A stretch of DNA of 6,250 nt from Elusimicrobiota bacterium (GCA_031256695.1 JAIRQB010000042.1:1-6250), one strand, 5' to 3'. Positions 1 to 6,250 are shown, numbered from the stretch's first letter. Translations and numbers: made by a program. The notes: a model not told the origin generated them from the sequence alone.

Positions 1-566
1 TAAAGTGTGTCTGATAGAGTAGTTGTTATGCCGTTATAAGACACAACAGAGTATGAGATATTTGAAAAAAGAAAAAAGAGAGGCAAAATAAATGCCACTC
101 TTTTTAAGGCAAGAAGTAAAGGCAAACGGCGAACAGGGATTGCGGCTTCCGCCACAATGACACACGGGGCTTGGGCTTTATTACAAACTGTGATTGCGGC
201 TTCCGCCGCAATGACACCGGCGGGACGCAAAGCAAAAGCGTCTCTTGCAAAAGACAGAAGCCTTTTTGACATTTGCAATACGAAAGAGAAAAGACGGAAA
301 CAAAAACAGCAAAAAGCATTATCCACATTGCGGCGTGCGCAAACACACAGCGCGCCGCAATCCATTTTTGTTATAAGGCACTCACCGTTTTCTGCCGTTT
401 TCTTTCCAAAGGCAAAGACAACAGGGATTCCCGCATTCTTGAGTTGCCTTGTATCTTGGTTTTGCAACTCGGGAATGACACTGGAGGTTTGGGCTTTGAC
501 GCCAGTTCCTGTGTCATACCGCCGCAAGATGCAGGTATTATTATTCAAGTATTTAGTCTTATCCAT
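1..566 (-). CDS. Hypothetical open frame with in-frame palindromic elements, 3' end outside window
   Basis: From the ATG at 566 the minus-strand frame runs 188 codons to the left edge with no stop; every TTA, CTA and TCA of the plus strand here falls in another phase. I recognise no family. The N-terminus reads MDKTKYLNNNTCILRRYDTG. Three repeat-encoded segments follow: VIPEL...AGIPV (about 30-49), VIAAEAAITV (118-127) and VIVAEAAIPV (136-145). There is a Cys-rich stretch near 70-92 (CGALCVCA, CCFCF) and a hydrophobic stretch LPLLLALKRVAFILPLFFLF (148-167) that resembles a membrane segment but is partly coded by a terminator-like hairpin. For a gene: strong ribosome binding site and length. 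Against: palindromes keep frames open on both strands (a 141-codon plus-strand frame overlaps), composition is odd, and a terminator-like hairpin lies inside. It may equally be a decayed gene or non-coding repeat sequence. Confidence 0.3.
   Translation of the reverse strand, partial: MDKTKYLNNNTCILRRYDTGTGVKAQTSSVIPELQNQDTRQLKNAGIPVVFAFGKKTAENGECLITKMDCGALCVCARRNVDNAFCCFCFRLFSFVLQMSKRLLSFARDAFALRPAGVIAAEAAITVCNKAQAPCVIVAEAAIPVRRLPLLLALKRVAFILPLFFLFSNISYSVVSYNGITTTLSDTL
73..105. terminator. Two-way intrinsic terminator
   Basis: AAAAAGAG (73-80) pairs with CTCTTTTT (98-105). After one A-A mismatch, GGCA (82-85) pairs with TGCC (93-96) around a seven-base AT loop. On the plus strand the stem runs into five Ts. 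On the minus strand it runs into a longer T-rich tract of two six-T runs split by one C (complement of 65-77). It could end the mfd-valS-tRNA transcript and also a plus-strand gene ending left of or at the window edge (stops TAA at 1-3 and TAG at 20-22 are available). It lies inside the hypothetical minus-strand frame, which argues against that frame being a gene. Confidence 0.6.
132..179 (-). repeat. Palindromic element copy A
   Basis: ATTGCGGC (139-146), loop TTCC and GCCACAAT (151-158) form the same stem as copy B with one C-A mismatch at 143/154. The 26 bases from 138 to 163 match 192-217 at all but one position. The flanks AACAGGGATT and AATGACAC, and the extension to TTGGGCTTT, are shared with the copy at 420-497. 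The minus strand reads KAQAPCVIVAEAAIPV. Confidence 0.7.
186..217 (-). repeat. Palindromic element copy B, perfect stem
   Basis: ATTGCGGC (193-200) and GCCGCAAT (205-212) form a perfect eight-base stem around TTCC. Flanks AAC...GATT and AATGACAC match copy A, 54 bases away. It lacks the TTGGGCTTT extension. The minus strand reads VIAAEAAITV in the same phase as copies A and C. Confidence 0.7.
327..361. repeat. GC-rich hairpin related to the palindromic family
   Basis: Arms 327-338 and 350-361 pair over 12 bases with one G-T wobble and an 11-base loop. The outer nine pairs are ATTGCGGCG with CGCCGCAAT. The arm ATTGCGGC is identical to that of the copy at 186-217, but the TGACAC flank is missing, so membership of the family is probable rather than certain. 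No T-run follows on either strand at terminator spacing except ATTTTTG at 364-370 on the plus strand, which leaves a weak plus-strand terminator possible. Confidence 0.5.
420..497 (-). repeat. Palindromic element copy C, long form
   Basis: The outer arms ATTCCC (427-432) and GGGAAT (471-476) enclose inner arms GAGTTGC (441-447) and GCAACTC (464-470), with an unpaired stretch on one side. The outer flanks AACAGGGATT and AATGACAC are shared with the copy at 132-179. The following 17 bases ending in TTGGGCTTT are also shared: 20 of 25 positions match between 474-498 and 156-180. On the minus strand it reads KAQTSSVIPEL...AGIPV. Confidence 0.65.
511..538 (+). repeat. Palindromic element copy D, inverted relative to the others
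   Basis: GTGTCAT at 511-517 is the reverse complement of ATGACAC at 475-481. ATACCGC (516-522) pairs with GC plus GGTAT (531-532, 534-538), with a single bulged A at 533 and an eight-base loop. On the plus strand it encodes VIPPQDAGI, the same pattern the other copies give on the minus strand. This supports membership of the family in opposite orientation. Confidence 0.5.
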
Positions 567-571
567 TGAAA

Positions 572-576
572 CTCCT
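572..576 (-). promoter_or_regulatory. Shine-Dalgarno-like site before the open frame at 566
   Basis: AGGAG on the minus strand lies exactly five bases (TTTCA) before an ATG at 566, which is ideal spacing. An in-frame TAA at 579-581 lies immediately upstream, so this ATG is the first possible ATG of the frame. It is the main argument that the open frame to the left is translated. Confidence 0.4.
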
Positions 577-584
577 ATTTAAAA

Positions 585-657
585 TTGGCGGGCGCTTATT
601 GCGCTCAAGCAGACTCAACAACTGATGTCAACTTTTGCTTTGAATTAAGCGCGCCAA
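585..657 (-). terminator. Two competing hairpins after tRNA-Thr, possible weak terminator
   Basis: A short stem pairs GGGCGC (590-595) with GCGCTC (601-606) across a five-base loop, with one G-T pair. A longer imperfect stem pairs TTGGCG plus CGCTT (585-590, 593-597) with AAGCG plus CGCCAA (647-657), leaving a two-base bulge. Both use 593-595, so they exclude each other. On the minus strand the long stem is followed directly by TTTT and then AAAT, which makes a weak terminator for the tRNA transcript conceivable. TTGACA (minus strand, 631-626) lies in the loop, but no good -10 box sits at normal spacing. Function is uncertain. Confidence 0.3.
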
Positions 658-669
658 GTATCAAGGCAT

Positions 670-698
670 CTGCCGACACGAAAAAGCAAGGTCGGCAG
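670..698 (-). other. Hairpin touching the tRNA-Thr 3' end
   Basis: A perfect 8-base inverted repeat, CTGCCGAC at 670-677 and GTCGGCAG at 691-698, has a 13-base loop. In the transcript it starts at the last acceptor base and discriminator of tRNA-Thr and continues into the 3' trailer. No T-run follows the stem (AGATGCC comes next), so it is a poor intrinsic terminator. A trailer structure guiding 3' processing, or a weak pause site, are alternatives. Only the pairing is directly seen. Confidence 0.5.
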
Positions 699-768
699 CC
701 GGCGAGAGGATTTGAACCTCCGACCTACTGCTTACGAAGCAGCCGCTCTACCGCTGAGCTACACCGGC
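697..768 (-). tRNA. tRNA-Thr, anticodon CGU
   Basis: A full 72-base cloverleaf can be folded by eye on the minus strand. The acceptor is GCCGGTG with CGCCGGC (one G-U pair). The D arm is GCTC-AGCGGTA-GAGC. The anticodon arm is GCTGC-TTCGTAA-GCAGT with anticodon CGT at 736-734, which reads ACG (Thr). The variable loop is five bases and the T arm is GGAGG-TTCAAAT-CCTCT. G1-C72, C2-G71, G35 and U36 match the known threonine identity elements of Escherichia coli. Position 73 is U and is followed by GCC, so CCA is not encoded and must be added after transcription. The gene starts 13 bases after the valS stop with no visible promoter between, so it is probably cut out of the mfd-valS transcript. 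Confidence 0.96.
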
Positions 769-781
769 AAAAATGCCAATT

Positions 782-3430
782 TCATTCTGAAATATATGCC
801 AAATTTTCATCTATTTTATTGACTTTTAAACGCGCTTGAAAGAGCCTTTCTTTTATTTTTTCAATTTCAGCCTCAGGCGCTTTGCTTATAAAATTCTCAT
901 CTTTAAGTTTGCTTTCCGTCCTTTGAAGTTCAAGAGATATTTTTTCACGCTCTTTTTGCAGCCTCGCTTTTTCTTTATCTATGTCTATAAGACCTTCCAA
1001 AGGAACAAAAATTTCAAAACCCTCTGTCAAAGCAACGGCGCAATTTTTGGGACGTTTTATATCTTTCGCATATTCAATTTTTTCTATTTTCGCTAAACGC
1101 TTTATATAAGACTCGCTTTCTGACGCGGCATTTCTTTTCTTTTCATCTAAAACATTGAAAACAACATTTATATTTGAGGCAAGCGGTATATTTATTTCGC
1201 TTCTCAAAGCCCTAATTGCCGCTATGATATTTTGTATTGAAAGCATTTTGCCCAAAACTTCGTCTGCATTTTTAATTTTCACATTTTCTATAAAAGAGGT
1301 TTTGCTTATAATTTCTCCGCTTTTATTTTTCAAAGCGCCGTCAAGCGCCTGCCAAATTTCAGAGGATATGAAAGGCATAATCGGATGCAATAATTGCAGA
1401 GAGCCTTTTAAAATATAGATAAGGATTGAAAGGACTTGCCTCTTTGTCTTTGCGTCTGAACTTGCGGCGCGCGCTTTTGAAATTTCAATATACCAATCGC
1501 AAAATTTATTCCAAAAAAAATCGTAATTTTCTCTTGCCGCTCCGTCTATGTCATAACTTTCGTATAGAGATTTTATTTTGCGCGAAGTTTTTTCAAATTC
1601 AGCAAGAATCCATTCGTCCGCCATTTCTACGGGCTTAATATCTTCGTCTATTTTATCTAAACCTTCCATATTCATAATTATAAAACGCGAAGCATTCCAT
1701 ATCTTATTGGCAAAATTCCTCGCCGATAAAAAAGAATCTTCTGAAATTTGCATATCTCTGCCGGGAGCCGCGCTTTGAGCGAGGGCAAAACGCAAAGCGT
1801 CCGCGCCGAATTTTTCAATCATCAAAAGAGGGTCAACGACATTGCCTAAAGTTTTAGACATTTTCTTTCCGTGTTTATCTCTAACTATGCCGTGTATAAA
1901 AATATGCTTATACGGAACGTCTTGCATAAATTCAAAACCAAATTGAACCATTCTCGCAACCCACAAATATAGTATTTCGTGTCCTGTCGCAAGCGTTGAC
2001 GTCGGATAGAAATACTTTAAATCCTCATTTTCCTCGTCTATGCCCCAATTAAAAACAGATATGGGCCACAGGGCGGATGAAAACCAAGTGTCTAAAACAT
2101 CCTCATCTTGCTTTATATCCATTCCTCCGCAATGCGGGCATTTTGAAGGCTCTTCAAGAGAGGCAAAAGGCGGGCAGCCTTTTTGACAATAATAAATAGG
2201 CAATCTGTGACCCCACCAAATCTGTCTGCTTATGCACCAATCTTTTATATTTTCAAGCCACAATGTATAAGGTCTTTTCCACGACGGCGGGAAAAATTGA
2301 GTTTCATTGTTTTCAGCCGCTTGCGCCGTCCGTTTAGACATTTCAGAAACATTTAAAAACCATTGAGAAGACATCAAAGGCTCTATTGTAGACGAGCAGC
2401 GGTAACATCTGCCGACAGAATGCTGATAGTTTTCTGTTTCCAATAAGAAGCCGTTTTTTTCTAAATCCTCAACTATAATTTTTCGCGCTTCTAAAACTTT
2501 AAGACCATTGTATTTTTCAGGGGAATTGAAAATTTTCCCTTCAGTATTTATTACTTCAATATATTGCAGATTATTCCTTTGCGCTATGGCATCGTCGGCG
2601 CTGTCGTGAGCGGGAGTGACTTTTAAAGCGCCCGTTCCAAAACTTTTGTCAACGGCAAAATCTGCAATGATTTTAATTTTTCTATCAGTTAGAGGAAGCA
2701 AAACAGTTTTGCCTATTAAATCAATATATCTTTCATCGCGGGGATTTACCGCTATTGCCGTATCGCCGAGCATAGTTTCAGGTCTTGTCGTAGCGATAGT
2801 TATATATCCGTTGCCGTCGGTAAAAGGATATTTTATATGCCATAGATTTGAACTTTCGCTTTCATATTCTACTTCGCTGTCAGACAGCGCTGTGCCGCAA
2901 TTACAACACCAGTTGACAAGTCTTTTTCCTCTGTAAATTAGATTTTTTTCAAACAATTTGACGAAGGCTTTTCTGACCGCTCTTGAGCGGCTTTCGTCCA
3001 TTGTGAAAGCCGTCCTGTCCCAATCCAAAGCGCAACCCAATTTTTTCAACTGCTCTAAAATAGAATCGCCCGTCTCTTGCCGCCATTGCCGCATTGTTTC
3101 TAAAAACTTTTCGCGTCCCAAACTGTTTTTTGTTTTGCCTTCTTTTTTTAAAAGTTTTTCAACGACATTTTGCGTGGCAATGCCGCCGTGGTCTGTGCCT
3201 GGGACCCATAAAGTATTGAAGCCCTGCATTTTTTTAAAGCGGATAATAATATCTTGCAAAGTATTGTTTAAAGCGTGTCCCATATGCAAAACGCCCGTGA
3301 CATTAGGCGGCGGAATTACGATACTAAAAGGCTTTTTATTTTTATCAATGCGGGCTGAAAAAGTTTTATTTGCAATCCAAAACTTGCTCCATTTTTCTTC
3401 AACTTCTTTAGGACTATAAGTTTTTTCCAT
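782..3430 (-). CDS. valS: Valyl-tRNA synthetase
   Basis: This cytoplasmic class I synthetase charges tRNA-Val with valine and edits misactivated threonine. The protein is 882 residues, a normal bacterial length. The Rossmann fold carries PPPNVTGVLHMGH, with the HIGH motif as HMGH at 49-52 (bases 3275-3286). The CP1 editing domain carries TTRPET (214-219) and GTGALKVTPAHD (265-276). Paired cysteines at 175/178 with 342/345, and at 415/419 with 431/434, look like zinc-binding knuckles. DWCISRQIWWGH (397-408) precedes the KMSKS loop, here KMSKT at 523-527 (bases 1850-1864). The anticodon-binding helical domain spans about 600-750, and a Lys/Glu-rich coiled coil typical of ValRS about 812-882. 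GTDHGGIATQ (78-87) has Gly where many bacterial enzymes have Ala. The start is set by AGAGG four bases before the ATG, right after the mfd stop. The TGA stop lies 13 bases from tRNA-Thr. IleRS and LeuRS are unlikely given the motifs and the C-terminal coiled coil. Confidence 0.98.
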   Translation of the reverse strand: MEKTYSPKEVEEKWSKFWIANKTFSARIDKNKKPFSIVIPPPNVTGVLHMGHALNNTLQDIIIRFKKMQGFNTLWVPGTDHGGIATQNVVEKLLKKEGKTKNSLGREKFLETMRQWRQETGDSILEQLKKLGCALDWDRTAFTMDESRSRAVRKAFVKLFEKNLIYRGKRLVNWCCNCGTALSDSEVEYESESSNLWHIKYPFTDGNGYITIATTRPETMLGDTAIAVNPRDERYIDLIGKTVLLPLTDRKIKIIADFAVDKSFGTGALKVTPAHDSADDAIAQRNNLQYIEVINTEGKIFNSPEKYNGLKVLEARKIIVEDLEKNGFLLETENYQHSVGRCYRCSSTIEPLMSSQWFLNVSEMSKRTAQAAENNETQFFPPSWKRPYTLWLENIKDWCISRQIWWGHRLPIYYCQKGCPPFASLEEPSKCPHCGGMDIKQDEDVLDTWFSSALWPISVFNWGIDEENEDLKYFYPTSTLATGHEILYLWVARMVQFGFEFMQDVPYKHIFIHGIVRDKHGKKMSKTLGNVVDPLLMIEKFGADALRFALAQSAAPGRDMQISEDSFLSARNFANKIWNASRFIIMNMEGLDKIDEDIKPVEMADEWILAEFEKTSRKIKSLYESYDIDGAARENYDFFWNKFCDWYIEISKARAASSDAKTKRQVLSILIYILKGSLQLLHPIMPFISSEIWQALDGALKNKSGEIISKTSFIENVKIKNADEVLGKMLSIQNIIAAIRALRSEINIPLASNINVVFNVLDEKKRNAASESESYIKRLAKIEKIEYAKDIKRPKNCAVALTEGFEIFVPLEGLIDIDKEKARLQKEREKISLELQRTESKLKDENFISKAPEAEIEKIKERLFQARLKVNKIDENLAYISE

Positions 3431-3434
3431 TTTT

Positions 3435-3439
3435 CCTCT
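3435..3439 (-). promoter_or_regulatory. Ribosome binding site of valS
   Basis: On the minus strand AGAGG lies four bases before the valS ATG at 3430. It occupies most of the 12-base gap after the mfd TAA, so there is no room for a promoter or terminator between the genes. This supports translation of valS from an mfd-valS transcript, although a promoter inside mfd cannot be excluded. Confidence 0.75.
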
Positions 3440-3442
3440 TTG

Positions 3443-6250
3443 TTAAATTGAACAGTTTCTTATCTGAAACAGAGCCTCTTTTACAAAATCAAAAATATTA
3501 GATTTTCCATCGGAAAGCGGCTTTTTTAATCTGAAACCAAAATCTCTGCCTTGCATAAATTCTATTGACGAGATTGCGGATTTTATCAATTTCTGAAAAT
3601 CAAACTTTGAAAAATCCGCATCTTTATAAAAACGCACAGCGATATGGGTTTCGCTTTCATCTAAAGATTCTATATTCAACTTTTCTGCTTGCAATTTTAT
3701 CTGCGCTATTTCAAACAATAATTCCGCTTCTTTCGGCATTTTTCCAAACCTGTCTACAATTTCCTCTTTTACGGTTTTTATGGTTTCTAAATTAGACGCT
3801 TGAGCAATTTTCCTGTAAAACAAAACTCTCAAATTTTCATCGGGGATATATTGAGAGGGCAAAAGAGCCGAGACTTTTAAATTTATAGCGGCGCTTCTTT
3901 CTTTTTCTTGCGGTATATCGGCTTCCTCTTTAATTTTGCTCCCTTCTTCCTCTAATAAATTTACAAACATATCGTATCCTATATCTCTTACAAAGCCGTG
4001 TTGATTTGCGCTAAGTATTGCGCCCGCGCCTCTGATTTCTAAATCTTTCATAGCCAGCCTAAAACCAGAGCCTAATTGATTAAATTCTCTCATAGCCTCC
4101 AGCCTTTTTACCGCGCCTTCAGTCAAATTTTTATTATCGTAAAACATATAGCAATATGCTTTTTGAACATTGCGCCCTATGCGCCCGCGCAGTTGATATA
4201 GTTGAGACAATCCAAAATTTTGAGCGTCCTCAATTATCATAGTGTTTACAGTGGGTATATCAAGACCCGACTCTATTATAGTGGTAGCCAATAGAATATC
4301 GTATTCCAGATGGATAAATTTCCACATCATATTTTCAATATCGTCTCCTTTCATCTGTCCGTGTATTATTCCAAGTTTTATGTCGGGCAGCAGTTTTTTA
4401 ATTTCCTCCGCTTTGTTAAACATAGTTTCTATTTTATTGTAGACGTAGAAAACTTGACCGTTGCGGGACAACTCAGCCTCAATTATCTGTTTGACAAGAT
4501 TAGAATCGTATTGAGATAAGTGAGTTTCTATCGGAAGCCGTCCAAGCGGCGGCGTTTCTATTACCGATAAGTCTCTAAAGCCCGACAGAGCAGACGACAA
4601 TGTGCGCGGTATGGGAGTTGCCGACATCATCAAAATGTCTATATTTTTTTTTAGATTTTTTATTTTTTCTTTTTGCTTGACGCCGAAACGGTGTTCCTCG
4701 TCTATTATTAAAAGCCCTAAATTCTTAAATTCTATTTTCTCTTGAAGCAAGGCGTGCGTCCCTATAATGATGTCAATTTTCCCGTCTTTTAAATCTCGGA
4801 TAATTCTCGTTTTTTCTCTCGGGGTTTGAAATCTGCTCAAAACCTCTATGCGCGTAGGGAAAGGCGAAAGCCTGTCCTTAAAAGTTTCAAAATGCTGATG
4901 AGCCAAAATTGTGGTAGGTGATAAAACAGCCGTCTGTTTTCCCGCGCATACAATTTTGAAAGCGGCGCGGACGGCGACTTCAGTTTTCCCGTATCCGACA
5001 TCGCCGCAGACGAGCCTCTCCATTGGGAAAGCCCTTGCAAAATCGTTTTTTATATCGGATACGGCTTTCATTTGGTCGGGCGTTTCCTCGTATTCAAAAG
5101 AATCGGCAAGTTCTCTTTCCCAAACGGCGTCCTCCTTAATCGGCTCTCTGCGGACAAGACTTCTTTGAGCGTATAGATGCAATAATTTTTCCGCAAATTC
5201 TTTAGCCGCCTCTCTTGCCCGCGACTTAATTCTATCCCAAGCCGATGTGTCCATAGAATAGAGTTGCGGACGGACGCCCTCTACTCCGATATATTTTTTT
5301 ACAGAGTTTATATTGTCGGGCGCTATGTATAATTTATCGCCTTTGGCGTATTCTAAACATAAAAATTCAGACATTTTGCCTTCGCTCAAAACTGTTTTTA
5401 ATCCTAAATATCTGCCTATGCCGTATCTTTCGTGAACTGCATAATCGCCTTTTGAAAGTTCATAAATTCCCTCAAGCCTTCTGCCGCCTTTTACTTTCGG
5501 AAAACTTATATGCTTTCTCTTGTAAAACATTTCGCGGGAAGAAATATAAATAGTTTTTTCTTCTTCAAAGCAAAAACCTAAAGAAAGCGGCGCTAAAATT
5601 ATTTCAACATTCTTAAAATTATGTCTTTGAGCGCTTAAAATCTCTATTATTCTCTCGCGCTCTCCGCTATTTGCGCAAAAGAGTTTGACGGCATAACCGG
5701 CTGCGTCAAATTCTTTTATTGATTTTGCGAAATAATCAGCATTTCCTTGGAAGCCCGTAAAACTCTTATAGTTTTGGAATTGCGCTTTAGGATTTAGCGG
5801 GTCATTTATTAAAACTTCAAAGTTTTCAAAAGCAGTTTTTTGTTCTTGCGAAAGCGGATAATCAAAAAAGAGCAAACTGTCTGCAGAAAAATAGTCTTTA
5901 ATTGAGGCGGTATTGTTTTGAGAATTGATTGAAAGGATTTTTATATCAGGAAGGAATGTTTTTGAGAGTTGGCTTTGCGGGTCAAAGGTTTTGATGATTT
6001 CAATTTTGTCATATTCAAATAAAATGCGGACTGGCGCTTCAGAGGAAGCAGCCCAAATGTCAACGATATCGCCTCTTGCGCTAAATTGCAAAGGTTCGTC
6101 CGTAAAATCTGAGCGGCTATATCCGAATTCAGACAATGTTAAAATTAAATCCTCAAAGTTATAAGTTTGCCCGGTTTTTATAATTAAACTGTCGGCTATA
6201 TCAGGCGCAGACACTTGACAATCAAAGGACTTTTCATCGGCGCAGACGAT
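3443..6250 (-). CDS. mfd: Transcription-repair coupling factor Mfd, 5' part outside window
   Basis: Mfd is an ATP-dependent DNA translocase that pushes RNA polymerase stalled at a lesion off the DNA and recruits UvrA for nucleotide excision repair. The frame is open through the right edge. A GTG at 6214 lies in mid-domain (12 more in-frame codons precede it), so it is not the start. About 935 residues are visible; by comparison with the roughly 1,150-residue family, some 130-200 N-terminal residues are missing. Counting from the GTG, the end of the UvrB-like module covers about 1-240 (FSARGDIVDIW at 44-54). The RNA-polymerase-interacting region follows (KGDYAVHERYGIGRYLG, 255-271). The helicase core has Walker A GDVGYGKT (404-411, bases 4982-5005), DEEH (505-508, bases 4691-4702), SATPIPRT (531-538) and QLRGRIGR (674-681). 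The translocation motif region (GAGAILSANQHG, about 729-740) and a C-terminal regulatory domain (about 770-923) complete it. All key motifs are intact, with no frameshift seen. The TAA stop lies 12 bases before valS. Confidence 0.97.
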   Translation of the reverse strand: MVCADEKSFDCQVSAPDIADSLIIKTGQTYNFEDLILTLSEFGYSRSDFTDEPLQFSARGDIVDIWAASSEAPVRILFEYDKIEIIKTFDPQSQLSKTFLPDIKILSINSQNNTASIKDYFSADSLLFFDYPLSQEQKTAFENFEVLINDPLNPKAQFQNYKSFTGFQGNADYFAKSIKEFDAAGYAVKLFCANSGERERIIEILSAQRHNFKNVEIILAPLSLGFCFEEEKTIYISSREMFYKRKHISFPKVKGGRRLEGIYELSKGDYAVHERYGIGRYLGLKTVLSEGKMSEFLCLEYAKGDKLYIAPDNINSVKKYIGVEGVRPQLYSMDTSAWDRIKSRAREAAKEFAEKLLHLYAQRSLVRREPIKEDAVWERELADSFEYEETPDQMKAVSDIKNDFARAFPMERLVCGDVGYGKTEVAVRAAFKIVCAGKQTAVLSPTTILAHQHFETFKDRLSPFPTRIEVLSRFQTPREKTRIIRDLKDGKIDIIIGTHALLQEKIEFKNLGLLIIDEEHRFGVKQKEKIKNLKKNIDILMMSATPIPRTLSSALSGFRDLSVIETPPLGRLPIETHLSQYDSNLVKQIIEAELSRNGQVFYVYNKIETMFNKAEEIKKLLPDIKLGIIHGQMKGDDIENMMWKFIHLEYDILLATTIIESGLDIPTVNTMIIEDAQNFGLSQLYQLRGRIGRNVQKAYCYMFYDNKNLTEGAVKRLEAMREFNQLGSGFRLAMKDLEIRGAGAILSANQHGFVRDIGYDMFVNLLEEEGSKIKEEADIPQEKERSAAINLKVSALLPSQYIPDENLRVLFYRKIAQASNLETIKTVKEEIVDRFGKMPKEAELLFEIAQIKLQAEKLNIESLDESETHIAVRFYKDADFSKFDFQKLIKSAISSIEFMQGRDFGFRLKKPLSDGKSNIFDFVKEALFQIRNCSI

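Noticed and set aside
1..60. End of a plus-strand gene at TAA 1-3 or TAG 20-22
   Set aside because: At most six codons before a stop are visible, too few to support a coding call; it is mentioned only as context for the terminator.
104..346. Minus-strand frame of 80 codons with repeated RKPQS peptides
   Set aside because: The peptide repetition is just the palindromic elements read in another phase; no ribosome binding site was noticed before its start.
132..538. CRISPR array
   Set aside because: Repeats vary in stem sequence and length, spacing is irregular, one copy is inverted, and no cas gene is present.
157..582. Plus-strand open frame of 141 codons across the repeat region
   Set aside because: It starts inside a palindromic element with no ribosome binding site, its openness follows from the palindromes, and no protein family is recognised.
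603..631. Possible promoter on the minus strand with a perfect TTGACA (631-626)
   Set aside because: At 17 bases downstream the sequence is TTGAGC, and the nearest AT-rich candidate (CAATAA) is about 24 bases away, so no convincing -10 box exists.
697..768. tRNA-Thr 3' end as an attachment site for an integrated element
   Set aside because: No second copy of the tRNA 3' end (GGTTCAAATCCTC) and no integrase is visible in the window.
6212..6214. GTG as the start of mfd
   Set aside because: The frame continues upstream to the window edge, no ribosome binding site precedes it, and the N-terminal repair module would be cut in the middle.

Overview
The window reads as chromosomal DNA from a low-to-moderate GC bacterium. 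It is dominated by two housekeeping genes on the minus strand. The organism cannot be fixed from this sequence. AT-rich, Lys/Ile-rich proteins, a tRNA without an encoded CCA end and a family of short palindromic repeats would fit a host-associated or reduced genome; an Elusimicrobiota-like lineage is only a guess.

Right to left, in the direction of transcription: mfd (transcription-repair coupling factor) enters from the right edge without its N-terminus and ends at 3443. After 12 bases comes a complete valS (valyl-tRNA synthetase, 3430 to 782). After another 13 bases comes a tRNA-Thr with anticodon CGU (768 to 697). The tight spacing and lack of an obvious terminator between them suggest one co-transcribed unit, mfd-valS-tRNA-Thr. 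It links transcription-coupled repair to two translation components; this looks like genomic packing rather than a shared pathway.

Positions 585 to 698 hold no gene but contain several hairpins: one abuts the tRNA 3' end, and two mutually exclusive stems lie further on. Positions 1 to 580 contain no recognisable gene family. They hold at least four copies of a short palindromic element, one more hairpin of related sequence, and a strong two-way terminator-like hairpin at 73-105.

A minus-strand frame stays open from an ATG at 566 to the left edge (188 codons) and has a good Shine-Dalgarno sequence. Three palindromic elements lie in it in the same reading phase, encoding VI(P/A/V)...A(G/A)I-like peptides. 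It is either a gene colonised in frame by palindromic elements or a chance frame kept open by the repeats. The internal terminator-like hairpin favours the second view. No new defence or mobile system is visible; the repeat-rich left end is the part worth a second look.
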